NCBI RefSeq assembly: GCF_003755175.1
Contig: NZ_RKHX01000001.1
Span: 558,001 to 622,000, forward strand
Length of the DNA: 64,000 bases
Source of the DNA: Cellulomonas sp. PhB150
Lineage (GTDB): Bacteria > Actinomycetota > Actinomycetes > Actinomycetales > Cellulomonadaceae
Reading direction: 5' to 3'
Shown: positions 16,691-25,646 of the stretch, in pieces
Position numbering within the stretch: the stretch's first letter is position 1
Layout of the letters: every line of letters begins with the position of its first letter
Program-made: the position numbers and the translations under genes
Notes under the pieces: model-generated
What the model was told of the DNA's origin: nothing
Database searches by the model: none
Seen by the model: the letters and a program-made list of their open reading frames with translations, nothing else

Positions 16691-17200
16691 ATGAGGTCCC
16701 GCTTCGAGCACGTGGAGCGCGAGCGACGGTTCCTGGCGCCCGGTCCTCCCCCGCCGGAGGACGTCGTCGTGCGGCGGACGATCCACGACGTGTACGTCGA
16801 CGGGACGCGGATCCGGCTCCGGCTGATGGTGCCGGGCCGCGACGGCAGCACGGCGGAGCGCAAGCTCACCCAGAAGGTGCCGGGCACACCCTGAGGAACC
16901 CTCACGACGTTCTACCTGTCCGAGGCCGAGCACGCTGCGCTGTCGTCCCTCCCGGGCGCGACGCTCAGCAAGACCCGGCTGAGCGTCCCGCCGCTCGGCT
17001 ACGACGTCTTCACCGGCCACCTCGACGGCCTCGTCCTCGCCGAGGTGGAGTTCGGCTCCGACGAGGAAGCTGCGGCCTTCGTCCCGCCGCCCGAGCTCGT
17101 CGAGGTGACCCACGACCGCCGCTTCACGGGCGGCACGCTGGTCCGGGCCACGTCCGACGAGGTGCACGCGTGGAGGCGTGAGCTCATGCCCCCGTCGTGA
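16691..17200 (+). pseudogene. CYTH-domain protein interrupted by an in-frame TGA
   Basis: The frame starts MRSRFEHVERERRFLA, with the CYTH ERERR signature, then TRIRLRLMVP and ERKLTQKVPGTP, where a TGA at 16892-16894 stops it after 67 codons. The same frame continues without shift to a stop at 17198: GTLTTFYLSEAEHAAL, LSKTRLSVPPLGYDVFTG, LDGLVLAEVEFGSDEEAAAF and EVTHDRRFTGG, which are the rest of a CYTH fold. CYTH enzymes act on triphosphates or organic phosphates through Glu/Arg/Lys-lined tunnels. A single nonsense change has therefore split the gene, unless it is a sequencing error or is read through. The truncated 67-residue product would lack most of the barrel. Confidence 0.82.
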
Positions 17201-17204
17201 GACG

Positions 17205-17241
17205 ACGAAGGCCCCCACCGTCGTGCGGTCGGGGCCTTCGT
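17205..17241. terminator. Bidirectional terminator between CYTH gene and ctaF
   Basis: A perfect 11-bp stem, ACGAAGGCCCC (17205-17215) with GGGGCCTTCGT (17231-17241), lies between two convergent transcription units. It has a weak T-rich flank on either side. Confidence 0.75.
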
Positions 17242-17252
17242 GGAACGTGCGA

Positions 17253-17651
17253 TCAGTGCGCGTGCTGCCCGCGGGAGTACTCGAACACCCAGCCGACGAG
17301 CGCGATGAGCCCGAGCACCACTCCGATGCCCGAGAGCCAGAAGCCCACGGCGAAGCCGAGGAACGTGATGGCGGCGGCCACGCCGATGGCGAGCGGCCAC
17401 CAGCTCCACGGCGAGTAGACGCCCTGGTCGCCGGCGCCCTGCTCGATCTCGCCGTGCTCGTCGTCCTCGGGGCGCGGGTCGATGCGGCGCGACAGGAGCG
17501 CGAAGTACGCGCCGATCATGCCGACCATGCCGCCCACGAGCGGGATGCCGAGCATGCCCACGGCCTCGCCGTCGCTCCACACGCCGTAGATCAGACCGAC
17601 GGGGATGAAGAACAGGACCCCGTAGAGGAAGAGCTTGGTCTCGAGCTTCAC
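17253..17651 (-). CDS. ctaF: Cytochrome c oxidase subunit IV, actinobacterial type
   Basis: A 132-residue small subunit of the aa3 oxidase found in actinobacteria. It has four hydrophobic segments: [57 protein letters not shown] and [18 protein letters not shown]. The conserved SPWSWWPL motif lies just before the third. The ATG overlaps the ctaD stop by 4 bases, so ctaC-ctaD-ctaF form one translationally coupled unit. The strong hairpin after it ends the transcript. Confidence 0.93.
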   Translation of the reverse strand: MKLETKLFLYGVLFFIPVGLIYGVWSDGEAVGMLGIPLVGGMVGMIGAYFALLSRRIDPRPEDDEHGEIEQGAGDQGVYSPWSWWPLAIGVAAAITFLGFAVGFWLSGIGVVLGLIALVGWVFEYSRGQHAH

Positions 17652-19468
17652 TTCTCGCCCCCCTCGTCACGACGGTCGGCCGGGCGGTCCTCGATGATCG
17701 TCGTCGTCGACTGCTCCGACTCGTCGGTCCCGTTGGCCACGCGGTCCTGCGCCAGCTCGGTCTCGCCGCGCCGGTCCGCCTCCCAGTCCAGCGGGCCCTT
17801 GGAGGGTTCCGGCTCGACGAAGTCCATCGCGGCGACCTCGGGGTGGTGCAGGTCGAACGCGGGGCGCTCCGAGCGGATGCGAGGCAGCGAGGTGAAGTTG
17901 TGCCGCGGCGGCGGGCAGCTCGTCGCCCACTCGAGCGAGGCGCCGTAGCCCCACGGGTCGTCGACCTGCACGAGCGGGGCGTTGCGCCACGTGGTGTAGA
18001 CGTTCCAGAGGAACGGCAGCGTCGAGGCCGCGAGGATGAAGGCACCCACCGTGGACAGCTGGTTCATCCAGGTGAAGCCCTCGTCCGGCGAGTAGTCCGC
18101 GTAGCGGCGCGGGAAGCCGATGACGCCGAGCCAGTGCTGGATGAGGAACGTCGTGTGGAAGCCGATGAACAGCAGCCAGAAGTGCCACTTGCCGAGCCGC
18201 TCGTCGAGCATCCGGCCGGTCATCTTGGGCCACCAGAAGTAGAACCCCGCGAACATCGCGAACACGACGGTGCCGAAGACGACGTAGTGGAAGTGCGCCA
18301 CCACGAAGTAGGAGTCGGAGAGCTGGAAGTCGAGCGCCGGGCTGGACAGGATGATGCCCGTCAGGCCACCGAAGAGGAACGTGATCAGGAAGCCGATCGT
18401 CCACAGCATCGGGGTCTCGAACGTGAGCTTCCCTCGCCACATCGTGCCGATCCAGTTGAAGAACTTCACACCGGTCGGCACCGCGATAAGCATCGTCATG
18501 AAGGCGAAGAACGGCAGCAGCACCGAGCCCGTGACGTACATGTGGTGGGCCCACACCGTGACGGACAGGGCCGCGATCGCGATCGTCGCGTAGACGAGGC
18601 CCTTGTAGCCGAAGATCGGCTTGCGGCTGAAGACCGGCAGGATCTCGGTGATGATGCCGAAGAACGGCAACGCGATGATGTAGACCTCGGGGTGCCCGAA
18701 GAACCAGAACAGGTGCTGCCAGAGGATGGCGCCCCCGTTCTCGGGGTTGAAGACCTGCGCGCCGAGGCGGCGGTCGGCACCCAGCGCGAACAGCGCGGCG
18801 GCCAGCGGCGGGAACGCCATGAGCACCAGCAGCGACGTCACCAGGATGTTCCAGGTGAAGATCGGCATGCGGAACATCGTCATGCCGGGCGCGCGCATGG
18901 TGACCACGGTGGTGATGAAGTTGACCGCACCGAGGATCGTGCCGAAGCCGGCGAGCGCGAGGCCGAAGACCCACAGGTCACCGCCGAGCCCGGGCGAGTA
19001 GACGGTGTTCGACAGCGGGGCGTAGGCGAACCAGCCGAACGACGCGGCGCCCTGCGGCGTGAGGAAGCCGGCGGCGGCGATGAGGCCGCCGAAGAAGAAC
19101 AGCCAGTACGCGAACATGTTCAGCCGGGGGAACGCCACGTCGGGCGCGCCGATCTGCAGCGGCATGATCACGTTCGCGAAGCCGGCGAACAGGGGCGTCG
19201 CGAAGAGCAGCAGCATGATCGTGCCGTGCATCGTGAACGCCTGGTTGTACTGCTCCTTGGACTGGAACACGTCCATGCCCGGCGTGAAGAGCTCGGCGCG
19301 GATCAGCAGCGCGAGGATGCCGCCCACCGCGAACCACACGAAGGACGTGATCAGGTACATGTACCCGATCGTCTTGTGGTCGGTGGAGGTGATCCACTTG
19401 ATGACGGTGCGGCCGAGCGTCTGGCGCGAGGGCGCCAGCCCGGGGATCGTCTCAACGGCGTACGCCAT
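17648..19468 (-). CDS. ctaD: Cytochrome c oxidase subunit I
   Basis: The catalytic haem-copper subunit, 606 residues with about twelve helices. Ligand blocks include [13 protein letters not shown] (haem a), [19 protein letters not shown] (Cu_B histidine and cross-linked tyrosine; proton channel), [10 protein letters not shown] (Cu_B histidine pair) and [11 protein letters not shown] (haem a3 and haem a). The C-terminal ~80 residues are polar and acidic and specific to this lineage. Its ATG shares one base with the ctaC stop (TGATG). Together with ctaC, ctaE and ctaF it makes a complete aa3 oxidase. Confidence 0.96.
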   Translation of the reverse strand: MAYAVETIPGLAPSRQTLGRTVIKWITSTDHKTIGYMYLITSFVWFAVGGILALLIRAELFTPGMDVFQSKEQYNQAFTMHGTIMLLLFATPLFAGFANVIMPLQIGAPDVAFPRLNMFAYWLFFFGGLIAAAGFLTPQGAASFGWFAYAPLSNTVYSPGLGGDLWVFGLALAGFGTILGAVNFITTVVTMRAPGMTMFRMPIFTWNILVTSLLVLMAFPPLAAALFALGADRRLGAQVFNPENGGAILWQHLFWFFGHPEVYIIALPFFGIITEILPVFSRKPIFGYKGLVYATIAIAALSVTVWAHHMYVTGSVLLPFFAFMTMLIAVPTGVKFFNWIGTMWRGKLTFETPMLWTIGFLITFLFGGLTGIILSSPALDFQLSDSYFVVAHFHYVVFGTVVFAMFAGFYFWWPKMTGRMLDERLGKWHFWLLFIGFHTTFLIQHWLGVIGFPRRYADYSPDEGFTWMNQLSTVGAFILAASTLPFLWNVYTTWRNAPLVQVDDPWGYGASLEWATSCPPPRHNFTSLPRIRSERPAFDLHHPEVAAMDFVEPEPSKGPLDWEADRRGETELAQDRVANGTDESEQSTTTIIEDRPADRRDEGGEK

Positions 19469-20349
19469 CAGTCGTTGCCTTCCTGCGTGGCGCTCTCGAG
19501 GTCCTGCAGGCGGCTGTACTCGAGCCCGAGGGAACCCTCCTGACCCTTGGCCTTGAGGTCCGCGATGTGCTTGTCGTAGTCCTCACGGGACACGACGTTG
19601 ACGTTGAACAGCATCGACGAGTGGTACTCGCCGCAGAGCTCGGCGCACTTGCCCTCGTAGTTGCCGATCACCTTGGGCGTCAGCTGGAACGAGTTCGTCT
19701 TGCCCGGGATCATGTCCATCTTGTAGAGGAAGGACGGGATCCAGAACGAGTGGATGACGTCGCGCGACTCGAGCGTGAACCGCGTGCTCTCGTTCACGGG
19801 GAGCCAGAGCGTGACCTGGTCCTTGAGCACGCCGGTGCCGGCGGAGCCGACGTCCTGCGCGTGCTGGCCGGTCTCGTAGGCGTCGTCGTCGAGGTAGTTG
19901 AAGTCCCAGCTCCACTGCTTGCCGATGACCTCGACGTGGTTCTTGGCGGGCGTCGAGGTGTCCTGGATCGCCGTCACGTCGCGGTTCGTGTAGTAGAAGA
20001 GCACGCCGACCATGACGATCGGCAGCACCACGTACATGAACTCGAGCGGCACGTGGTAGCGCAGCTGCACGGGCAGGACGTTGTCGTCCTTGCGCTTGCG
20101 GTAGACGGCGACGCACCAGAGCATCAGGCCCCACGTGATGAGGCCGACGATGAGCGCGGCGATCCACGAGCCGACCCACAGGTTGACGATGCGACCCGTC
20201 TGGTCCGTGATCTCGTTGTCGGAGTTGCCGGGCAGCCAGCCGCGCTGCACCTCGGCGGAACATCCGCTGAGGGCGACCGCGACGACGGCTGCGAGGCCGG
20301 CCATTTTCAGGGCCGTGCGCCGCTTCCGGCGGGGGGTGTCCGGGTGCAC
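19468..20349 (-). CDS. ctaC: Cytochrome c oxidase subunit II
   Basis: Carries the Cu_A centre that accepts electrons from the diheme cytochrome; about 293 residues. A lipoprotein signal ([14 protein letters not shown]) opens it, two transmembrane helices follow ([39 protein letters not shown]), then the periplasmic cupredoxin with [10 protein letters not shown] and the Cu_A motif [12 protein letters not shown]. The frame is open further upstream, but GTG 20349 is chosen because GAGAGG lies 6-7 nt before it and it gives a normal signal peptide ([18 protein letters not shown]). First gene of the ctaC-ctaD-ctaF operon. Confidence 0.94.
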   Translation of the reverse strand: MHPDTPRRKRRTALKMAGLAAVVAVALSGCSAEVQRGWLPGNSDNEITDQTGRIVNLWVGSWIAALIVGLITWGLMLWCVAVYRKRKDDNVLPVQLRYHVPLEFMYVVLPIVMVGVLFYYTNRDVTAIQDTSTPAKNHVEVIGKQWSWDFNYLDDDAYETGQHAQDVGSAGTGVLKDQVTLWLPVNESTRFTLESRDVIHSFWIPSFLYKMDMIPGKTNSFQLTPKVIGNYEGKCAELCGEYHSSMLFNVNVVSREDYDKHIADLKAKGQEGSLGLEYSRLQDLESATQEGND

Positions 20350-20569
20350 TGGGGACCTCTCACTCGCGTCCCGTTGGCGCGCCACCCAAGGCAGGCAGCC
20401 GTCACCCGGGACCTTCGTCCTCGACCTGTGCAGCCTAGCGCGCCGACCAGCCGGTTTCGCCCCGAGGACACGACTTCGCGACACCGTGTCAGCACCGTCA
20501 CACCGGTCCGCCCAGGCGTGGCGCAGCGCGGCACCGGGCACTCGCGCGTGCTCATGCGGCCCTGCGGGC

Positions 20570-20575
20570 TAGCGT
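20570..20575 (+). promoter_or_regulatory. -10 box for leaderless start at 20582
   Basis: TAGCGT is followed by 6 nt and the GTG at 20582. It lies in the 232 bp divergent gap with ctaC, which otherwise shows no clear feature. Confidence 0.5.
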
Positions 20576-20581
20576 TCCTCC

Positions 20582-21784
20582 GTGAGCTCCCCTGCCGACG
20601 ACGCCCGTGTGAGTGCCGATGTGACGGACGCCACTACGCCTCCGGGCCCGGCGGGGCGCGTGATCCTCGACGCCGGTGGCCGAGCGCCGTTGCTGCCCGA
20701 GGCACGGGCCGCCTTCCTCGAGGCTCTCGACCAGGGGTGGGCGGACCCGCGCCGCCTGTTCTCCGAGGGGCGCCGGGCCCGGATGCTGCTCGACGGCGCG
20801 CGTGAGGCGATCGCCGCCGTCGTGGGTGCGCGCACCGAGGAGATCGACCTCGCTCCGTCGCACGTGGCCGCACTGCACACCGCGGTGCGCTCGGTGGCCC
20901 GCGGCCGACGACGGGTCGGTGCGGCCGTGGTCGTGAGCGCCGTCGAGCGCGCCGCGGTCCTCAACGCCGCCGCGTTCGTCGCGGGCGACGCGCGCGCGGT
21001 CGTCCCCGTCGACGCCGCCGGACGCGTCGACCCGGCGGCCTTCGCCGCCGCCCTGGCCGTGCCCGGTGTCGCGCTCGCCGCGCTGCAGCACGCGAACGGC
21101 GAGGTCGGCACGCTCCAGCCGCTCGACGAGGTCCACGCCGCCGCCCGCGTGGCAGGCGTCCCGCTGCTCGTCGACGCGGGCGCGAGCCTCGGGCACGTCG
21201 AGCCCTCGTCGACCTGGGACGTCCTGGCCGCGGACGCGGGCGACTGGGGCGGCCCCGCGGGCATCGGCGTCCTGGCCACCCGGCGCGGCGTGCGCCGCTC
21301 CCCCGACGGGCCCGAGGACGACGACCGCTGGTTCCCCGGCGGTGTGAGCGTGCCCGCCGCCCTCGCGGCGGCCGTCGCGCTCCAGGTCGCCGAGCAGCGG
21401 CGTGCTGCCGAGGCGCAGCGGCTGCACGCGCTCGTCGACCGCGTCCGCGAGCGGGTCGCGGCCGAGGTGCCCGACGTCGAGGTCGTCGGCGACCCACACC
21501 GCCGCCTCCCCCACGTCGTGACGTTCTCCTGCCTGTACGTCGACGGCGAGGCGCTCGTCACGGCGCTCGACGCCGAGGGCTTCGCGGTCGGCTCGGGGTC
21601 GGCCTGCACGTCGAGCGCGCTCGAGCCGAGCCACGTGCTCGCCGCGATGGGCGTGCTCACGCACGGCAACGTGCGCCTCGCCCTCCCACCCGGGACGACC
21701 GAGCAGGACGTCGACGCGTTCTGCGACGCGCTGCCGCGCCTGGTCGCCCGTGTCCGGTCCGCGCTCGGGGTGGAGGGCCTGTGA
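20582..21784 (+). CDS. Cysteine desulfurase-like protein lacking all lysines
   Basis: A 400-residue aminotransferase class V homologue. The IscS-like landmarks are QHANGEVGTLQP (NNEIGTIQP in IscS), LLVDAGASLGH (the PLP-ring Asp region) and GSGSACTSSALEPSHVL with the sulfur-accepting cysteine at C342. The segment that should carry the PLP-binding lysine, SAHKFGGPKG-like in true enzymes, reads DAGDWGGPAGIG here, and the whole protein contains no lysine. It therefore cannot form the PLP Schiff base and is unlikely to be a normal desulfurase, yet the cysteine loop is kept. Its stop overlaps a TusA-like gene start (GTGA), and erpA is next. A sulfur-relay or regulatory role is inference. Confidence 0.8.
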   Translation: MSSPADDARVSADVTDATTPPGPAGRVILDAGGRAPLLPEARAAFLEALDQGWADPRRLFSEGRRARMLLDGAREAIAAVVGARTEEIDLAPSHVAALHTAVRSVARGRRRVGAAVVVSAVERAAVLNAAAFVAGDARAVVPVDAAGRVDPAAFAAALAVPGVALAALQHANGEVGTLQPLDEVHAAARVAGVPLLVDAGASLGHVEPSSTWDVLAADAGDWGGPAGIGVLATRRGVRRSPDGPEDDDRWFPGGVSVPAALAAAVALQVAEQRRAAEAQRLHALVDRVRERVAAEVPDVEVVGDPHRRLPHVVTFSCLYVDGEALVTALDAEGFAVGSGSACTSSALEPSHVLAAMGVLTHGNVRLALPPGTTEQDVDAFCDALPRLVARVRSALGVEGL

Positions 21785-21999
21785 CCGTCGTCGACGCGCG
21801 CGGGCTGCGCTGCCCCGCGCCGGTCATCCGGATCGCGCGCGCCGCTCGCGACGCCGCCCCCGGGACGCGCATCACCGTCCTGGCCACCGACCCGGCGGCC
21901 GTGCACGACGTGCCCGCGTGGGCACGGATGCGCGGTCACGTCATGGTCGAGAGCACGGAGACCGACGGGGAGTACGCACTCACGGTCGAGGTCGGCTGA
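21781..21999 (+). CDS. TusA/SirA-family sulfur carrier protein
   Basis: A 72-residue TusA-like protein. It opens MTVVDARGLRCPAPVIRIARAA, with the family CPxP motif whose cysteine carries persulfide sulfur, and ends in the usual beta strand (GEYALTVEVG). Its GTG overlaps the stop of the desulfurase-like gene, so the two are coupled. In established TusA systems a desulfurase loads sulfur on this cysteine. Here the partner lacks a PLP lysine, so another sulfur donor would be needed. A strong hairpin follows the stop. Confidence 0.88.
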   Translation: MTVVDARGLRCPAPVIRIARAARDAAPGTRITVLATDPAAVHDVPAWARMRGHVMVESTETDGEYALTVEVG

Positions 22000-22004
22000 C
22001 ACGA

Positions 22005-22041
22005 CGAAGGCCCGGTCACCGTGACGGTGGCCGGGCCTTCG
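22005..22041. terminator. Bidirectional terminator between tusA-like gene and erpA
   Basis: A perfect 11-bp stem, CGAAGGCCCGG (22005-22015) with CCGGGCCTTCG (22031-22041), has an internal TCACCGTGACGGTG mini-hairpin and lies between convergent genes. Confidence 0.75.
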
Positions 22042-22054
22042 CGGGTGCTGGAAG

Positions 22055-22405
22055 TCAGCTGAACGAGCCGCCGCACGCGCAGGCGCTGCCGGCGTTCGGG
22101 TTGTCGATCGTGAACCCCTGCTTCTCGATCGTGTCGGCGAAGTCGATCGTCGCGCCCTCGAGGTACGGGACGCTCATGCGGTCGACGATGACCTCGACGC
22201 CGTCGTAGTCCTTGGTGACGTCGCCGTCGAGGTAGCGCTCGTCGAAGTACAGCTGGTAGATCAGGCCCGAGCAGCCACCGGGCTGCACGGCGACGCGGAG
22301 ACGAAGGTCGTCGCGGCCCTCCTGCTCGAGGAGGCTGCGCACCTTGTCCGCGGCGAAGTCGGTGAGCAGGACGCCGTGCGTCGCAGTCTCGGTGGTCTCG
22401 CTCAT
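22055..22405 (-). CDS. erpA: Iron-sulfur cluster insertion protein (A-type carrier)
   Basis: A 116-residue HesB/IscA-family carrier that delivers Fe-S clusters to apoproteins. Ligand cysteines are in QPGGCSGLIYQLYFDE and near the end in GSACACGGSF (CxC). A longer open frame exists upstream, but the ATG at 22405 (MSETTETATHGVLLTDFAADKV) matches the family and has an AGGAG site 6-7 nt before it. In this window it could serve LipA, NadA, the Rieske protein or others, all of which need clusters. It converges on the TusA-like gene across a shared hairpin. Confidence 0.93.
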   Translation of the reverse strand: MSETTETATHGVLLTDFAADKVRSLLEQEGRDDLRLRVAVQPGGCSGLIYQLYFDERYLDGDVTKDYDGVEVIVDRMSVPYLEGATIDFADTIEKQGFTIDNPNAGSACACGGSFS

Positions 22406-22589
22406 GGGTATCTCCTGGGTGCTGGCGGGCGGTGCTCGGGCCCGGGTCCCGCGATGCAGCGACCGCCGACCCGTTCTTGGTCGGCAACACCCGTGCTCGC
22501 GCGGTTGTTCCCGGCCGTTCGTTCCGATCCAGCGTACGTCTCCGGGGCCGGATCGCCGCATGACGTCCGCCACACCACGCCGGTGCGCG

Positions 22590-23774
22590 TCAGCGCGACC
22601 AGGTGCGAGCGACCCGTTCCGCACGCCGCTCGAGCGACCCTCCGGCGTCGGCGAGGGCGACCTCCACCTCGTCGGGACCCTCCGCGACCGCGTAGGCAGC
22701 GGTCACCCCCGCGGCCGAGAGCTCGCGGCGACCGACGAGCACCTCTCCGGCCAGGACGACGGCCGGCACCGCGTGCGCGAGCGCCCGGGCGGCGACACCG
22801 GTCGTCACCTTGCCGTGCAGCGACTGCCAGTCGAACCGCCCCTCACCGGTCACGACGACGTCCGTCGCCGCGAGCCGGTCGTCGAGCCCGACCGCGTCCG
22901 CCACGAGCGTCGCGCCCGGCACCAGGCGCCCGCCGAGCAGCGAGAGCCCGAACCCGAGCCCGCCCGCAGCGCCGGCACCGGGAGCCGTGAGCAGCCGCCG
23001 CCCGGCGCCCCCGCCGGGGCCGGCGAGCAGGTCGGGGCGCAGGGCGTCGCCGAGCGCGTCGATCGCGGCGTGCGCGAACGTCGCGAGCGCGCGCTCGAGG
23101 TCCTGCGCCTGCTCGGGTGTCGCACCCTTCTGCGGTGCGAACCCGGCCGACGCACCCTGCAGCCCGAGCAGGGGGACGTCGACGTCCGTCGCGACGACGA
23201 GCTCGACGCCCCGCAGCCGCTCCCGCAGGTCACGCAGCCCGACGAGGTCCGCCGCCGTGACCTGGGCGAGCGCCCCACCGCCCGCGGCGAGGGCCGGTAG
23301 GTCCAGGCCCAGCCCGACGAGCGCGCCAGCGCCCGCGTCGTTCGTCGACGACCCTCCCAGGCCGACGACGACCCGTCGGGCACCGGCCCCGATCGCCGAC
23401 GCGATCAGCTCGCCGACGCCACGCGTCGAGGTGAGCGTGGGATCGCGACGGTCGGGGGGCACGAGCGACAGGCCCAGCGCGTGCGCTGTCTCGACGTAGG
23501 CCGTGTCGCCGACGAGCAGGATCGCGGCAGGCACCGGGGTGCCCAGCGGACCGGCCACCGTCGCGGCCACGAGCGACCCGCCGAGCGAGGCGTGCAGCGT
23601 CTCGACGAAGCCGGGTCCCCCGTCGGACAGCGGGCACACGGTCACCTCGTCGTGCGGCGCGGCCCGCCGCCACCCCGCGGCGATGCGGTCGGCGGCCTCG
23701 CGGGCCGTCAGAGCGGTGCCGAAGGAGTCCGGAGCGATGAGCACGTCCACGCCGGAGATCGTGACATGCGCCAC
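22590..23774 (-). CDS. glxK: Glycerate kinase
   Basis: A 394-residue member of the glycerate kinase (type 1, GckA/GlxK) family, phosphorylating glycerate with ATP. Landmarks are VLIAPDSFGTALTAREAADRIAAGW at the N-terminus, CPLSDGGPGFVETL (usual DGGEGT), VVGLGGSSTNDAGAGALVGLG and VVTGEGRFDWQSLHGK. The start is uncertain: GTG 23774 is annotated, while an internal GTG just before DVLIAPDS is also possible; the ribosome site GAGG is too close to the first. It diverges from nadA with only ~50 bp between starts. Confidence 0.88.
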   Translation of the reverse strand: MAHVTISGVDVLIAPDSFGTALTAREAADRIAAGWRRAAPHDEVTVCPLSDGGPGFVETLHASLGGSLVAATVAGPLGTPVPAAILLVGDTAYVETAHALGLSLVPPDRRDPTLTSTRGVGELIASAIGAGARRVVVGLGGSSTNDAGAGALVGLGLDLPALAAGGGALAQVTAADLVGLRDLRERLRGVELVVATDVDVPLLGLQGASAGFAPQKGATPEQAQDLERALATFAHAAIDALGDALRPDLLAGPGGGAGRRLLTAPGAGAAGGLGFGLSLLGGRLVPGATLVADAVGLDDRLAATDVVVTGEGRFDWQSLHGKVTTGVAARALAHAVPAVVLAGEVLVGRRELSAAGVTAAYAVAEGPDEVEVALADAGGSLERRAERVARTWSR

Positions 23775-23824
23775 CCTCGACCGAGGCCCATGGCGCGGGG
23801 GTCACCGTGTGGGAAGATCGCGCC

Positions 23825-25036
23825 GTGAGCATCGCGACCTCCGCTCCCTCCCCCGTCGGCTTCCCCGAGCCCGCCCCGTCGGCCCTGCTGCTGCTGGGCC
23901 GCGGCGTCGACCTGGCCTCCGAACGTGGCGTCGAGTGCGTCGGCGACCTGCCGTCCCCGAGCGACCCCGACCTGGTCGAGCGCGCCCGCGCGGCGCGAGC
24001 CGCACTGGGCGACCGGGCGTTCATCCTCGGCCACCACTACCAGCGCGACGAGGTCATCGACTTCGCCGACGTCACGGGCGACTCGTTCAAGCTCGCGCGC
24101 GAGGCGGCTGCCCGGCCCGACGCCGAGTTCGTCATCTTCTGCGGCGTGCACTTCATGGCGGAGTCCGCGGACATCCTCACGTCCGACACGCAGCAGGTGA
24201 TCCTCCCGGACCTGGCGGCCGGCTGCTCGATGGCCGACATGGCCGCGATCGACCAGGTCGAGGACGCGTGGGACGTGCTCGTGGACGCGGGCGTGGCCGA
24301 GCGGACCGTGCCCGTCACGTACATGAACTCGACCGCCGCGATCAAGGCGTTCACCGGCCGGCACGGCGGCACGATCTGCACGTCCTCGAACGCGCACGTC
24401 GCGCTGCGTTGGGCGTTCGACCAGGTAGGCGGGGTGGACGGCACGGGCAAGGTCCTGTTCATGCCCGACCAGCACCTCGGCCGCAACACCGCGGTCCGCG
24501 AGCTCGGTCTCTCCCTCGAGGACTGCGTGGTCTTCGACCCGCGCAAGCCGAACGGAGGGCTGACGACCGAGGAGCTCGAGGCCGCGCGGATGATCCTGTG
24601 GCGCGGGCACTGCTCGGTGCACGGCCGCTTCTCGGAGCGCAACGTCACCGACATCCGCGCCGCCGCCCCGGGCGTCACCGTCCTGGTGCACCCGGAGTGC
24701 AAGAACGAGGTGGTCGAGGCGGCCGACATGGTCGGCTCGACGGAGTACATCATCAAGGCGCTCGACGCCGCCCCCGCCGGCTCGGTCTGGGCGATCGGCA
24801 CCGAGCTCAACCTCGTGCGCCGCCTCGCCGCCGCGCACCCGGACAAGCAGGTGCACTACCTCGACTCCACGGTGTGCTTCTGCTCGACCATGAACCGCAT
24901 CGACCTGCCGCACCTGGTGTGGGCCATGGAGTCGCTGGTCGCCGGGCGGACGGTCAACAGGATCGTGGTGGACGCCGACGACGCGCACTGGGCCCGCGTC
25001 GCGCTGGACCAGATGCTCGCCCTGCCCGGGTACTGA
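23825..25036 (+). CDS. nadA: Quinolinate synthase
   Basis: Makes quinolinate from iminoaspartate and dihydroxyacetone phosphate, the first committed steps of de novo NAD synthesis, using a 4Fe-4S cluster. Visible motifs are FILGHHYQRDEVIDFAD, FCGVHFMAESADIL, CTSSNAH, MPDQHLGRNT, VLVHPECKNEV and VCFCSTMNRIDL, containing the three cluster cysteines. GTG 23825 is taken as start because GGAAGA lies ~7 nt upstream; an in-frame GTG at 23807 would add six residues. nadB and nadC are not nearby. It links functionally with nadE at the right edge. Confidence 0.95.
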   Translation: MSIATSAPSPVGFPEPAPSALLLLGRGVDLASERGVECVGDLPSPSDPDLVERARAARAALGDRAFILGHHYQRDEVIDFADVTGDSFKLAREAAARPDAEFVIFCGVHFMAESADILTSDTQQVILPDLAAGCSMADMAAIDQVEDAWDVLVDAGVAERTVPVTYMNSTAAIKAFTGRHGGTICTSSNAHVALRWAFDQVGGVDGTGKVLFMPDQHLGRNTAVRELGLSLEDCVVFDPRKPNGGLTTEELEAARMILWRGHCSVHGRFSERNVTDIRAAAPGVTVLVHPECKNEVVEAADMVGSTEYIIKALDAAPAGSVWAIGTELNLVRRLAAAHPDKQVHYLDSTVCFCSTMNRIDLPHLVWAMESLVAGRTVNRIVVDADDAHWARVALDQMLALPGY

Positions 25037-25046
25037 TGAGCCGCTC

Positions 25047-25646
25047 ATGAGCACCGGGAACGCGCTGCGCGTCGGCATCTTCGTGTTCGACGGCGCCGAG
25101 GAGCTCGACGTCGTCGGCCCCTACGAGGTCCTGGCGGCGTGGAGCAAGATCTCCCCCCTGCACCCGGAGGTCGTGACCTTCTCCTGGGACGGCGGGGGCA
25201 TCCGCTGCGCGAAGGGGCTGTGCCTCGTCCCCGACCTGGCCGCGCCCGAGGTCGGCCCGCTGCACGTGCTCGTGTACCCGGGCGGCCACGGCACCCGCGC
25301 CCTGGCGGCGGACCCCGAGCACCTCGCCTGGGTGCGGGAGATGCGCGAGCAGACCCCGCTCATGACCAGCGTCTGCACGGGCGCCCTCGTCTACGCGGCC
25401 GCCGGTCTGCTGTCCGGCCGCACGGCGACCACGCACTGGAGCGCGTTCGACGAGCTCGTCGCGTTCGACCCGAGCGTCCTGGCCGACGACGAGTCGCGCT
25501 ACGTCGACGACGGCGACGTCGTGACCTCGGCGGGCGTCTCGGCCGGCATCGACATGGCGCTGCACCTCGTCGCGCGGCTCGACTCGGTCGACGTCGCCCG
25601 CGCCGTGCGCCGCGAGATCCAGTACGACCCGGCTCCCCCGATCTGA
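25047..25646 (+). CDS. DJ-1/PfpI family protein
   Basis: A 199-residue class I glutamine amidotransferase-like protein. The nucleophile-elbow cysteine is in LMTSVCTGALVYAAAGLL, the conserved glutamate in the N-terminal DGAEELDVVGPYEVL, and AGVSAGIDMALHLV closes the fold. This pattern resembles the isocyanide hydratase and PfpI-like subgroup. The substrate is unknown, and such proteins also act as chaperones or glyoxalases. It starts 10 bp after nadA, and its TGA overlaps the next ATG (TGATG), so nadA, this gene and the monooxygenase-like gene may share one transcript. Confidence 0.87.
   Translation: MSTGNALRVGIFVFDGAEELDVVGPYEVLAAWSKISPLHPEVVTFSWDGGGIRCAKGLCLVPDLAAPEVGPLHVLVYPGGHGTRALAADPEHLAWVREMREQTPLMTSVCTGALVYAAAGLLSGRTATTHWSAFDELVAFDPSVLADDESRYVDDGDVVTSAGVSAGIDMALHLVARLDSVDVARAVRREIQYDPAPPI

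Noticed and set aside
16892-16894. TGA in the CYTH gene as a selenocysteine codon
   Set aside because: CYTH proteins have no Cys or Sec at this place, and no SECIS-like hairpin follows the codon. A nonsense change is simpler.
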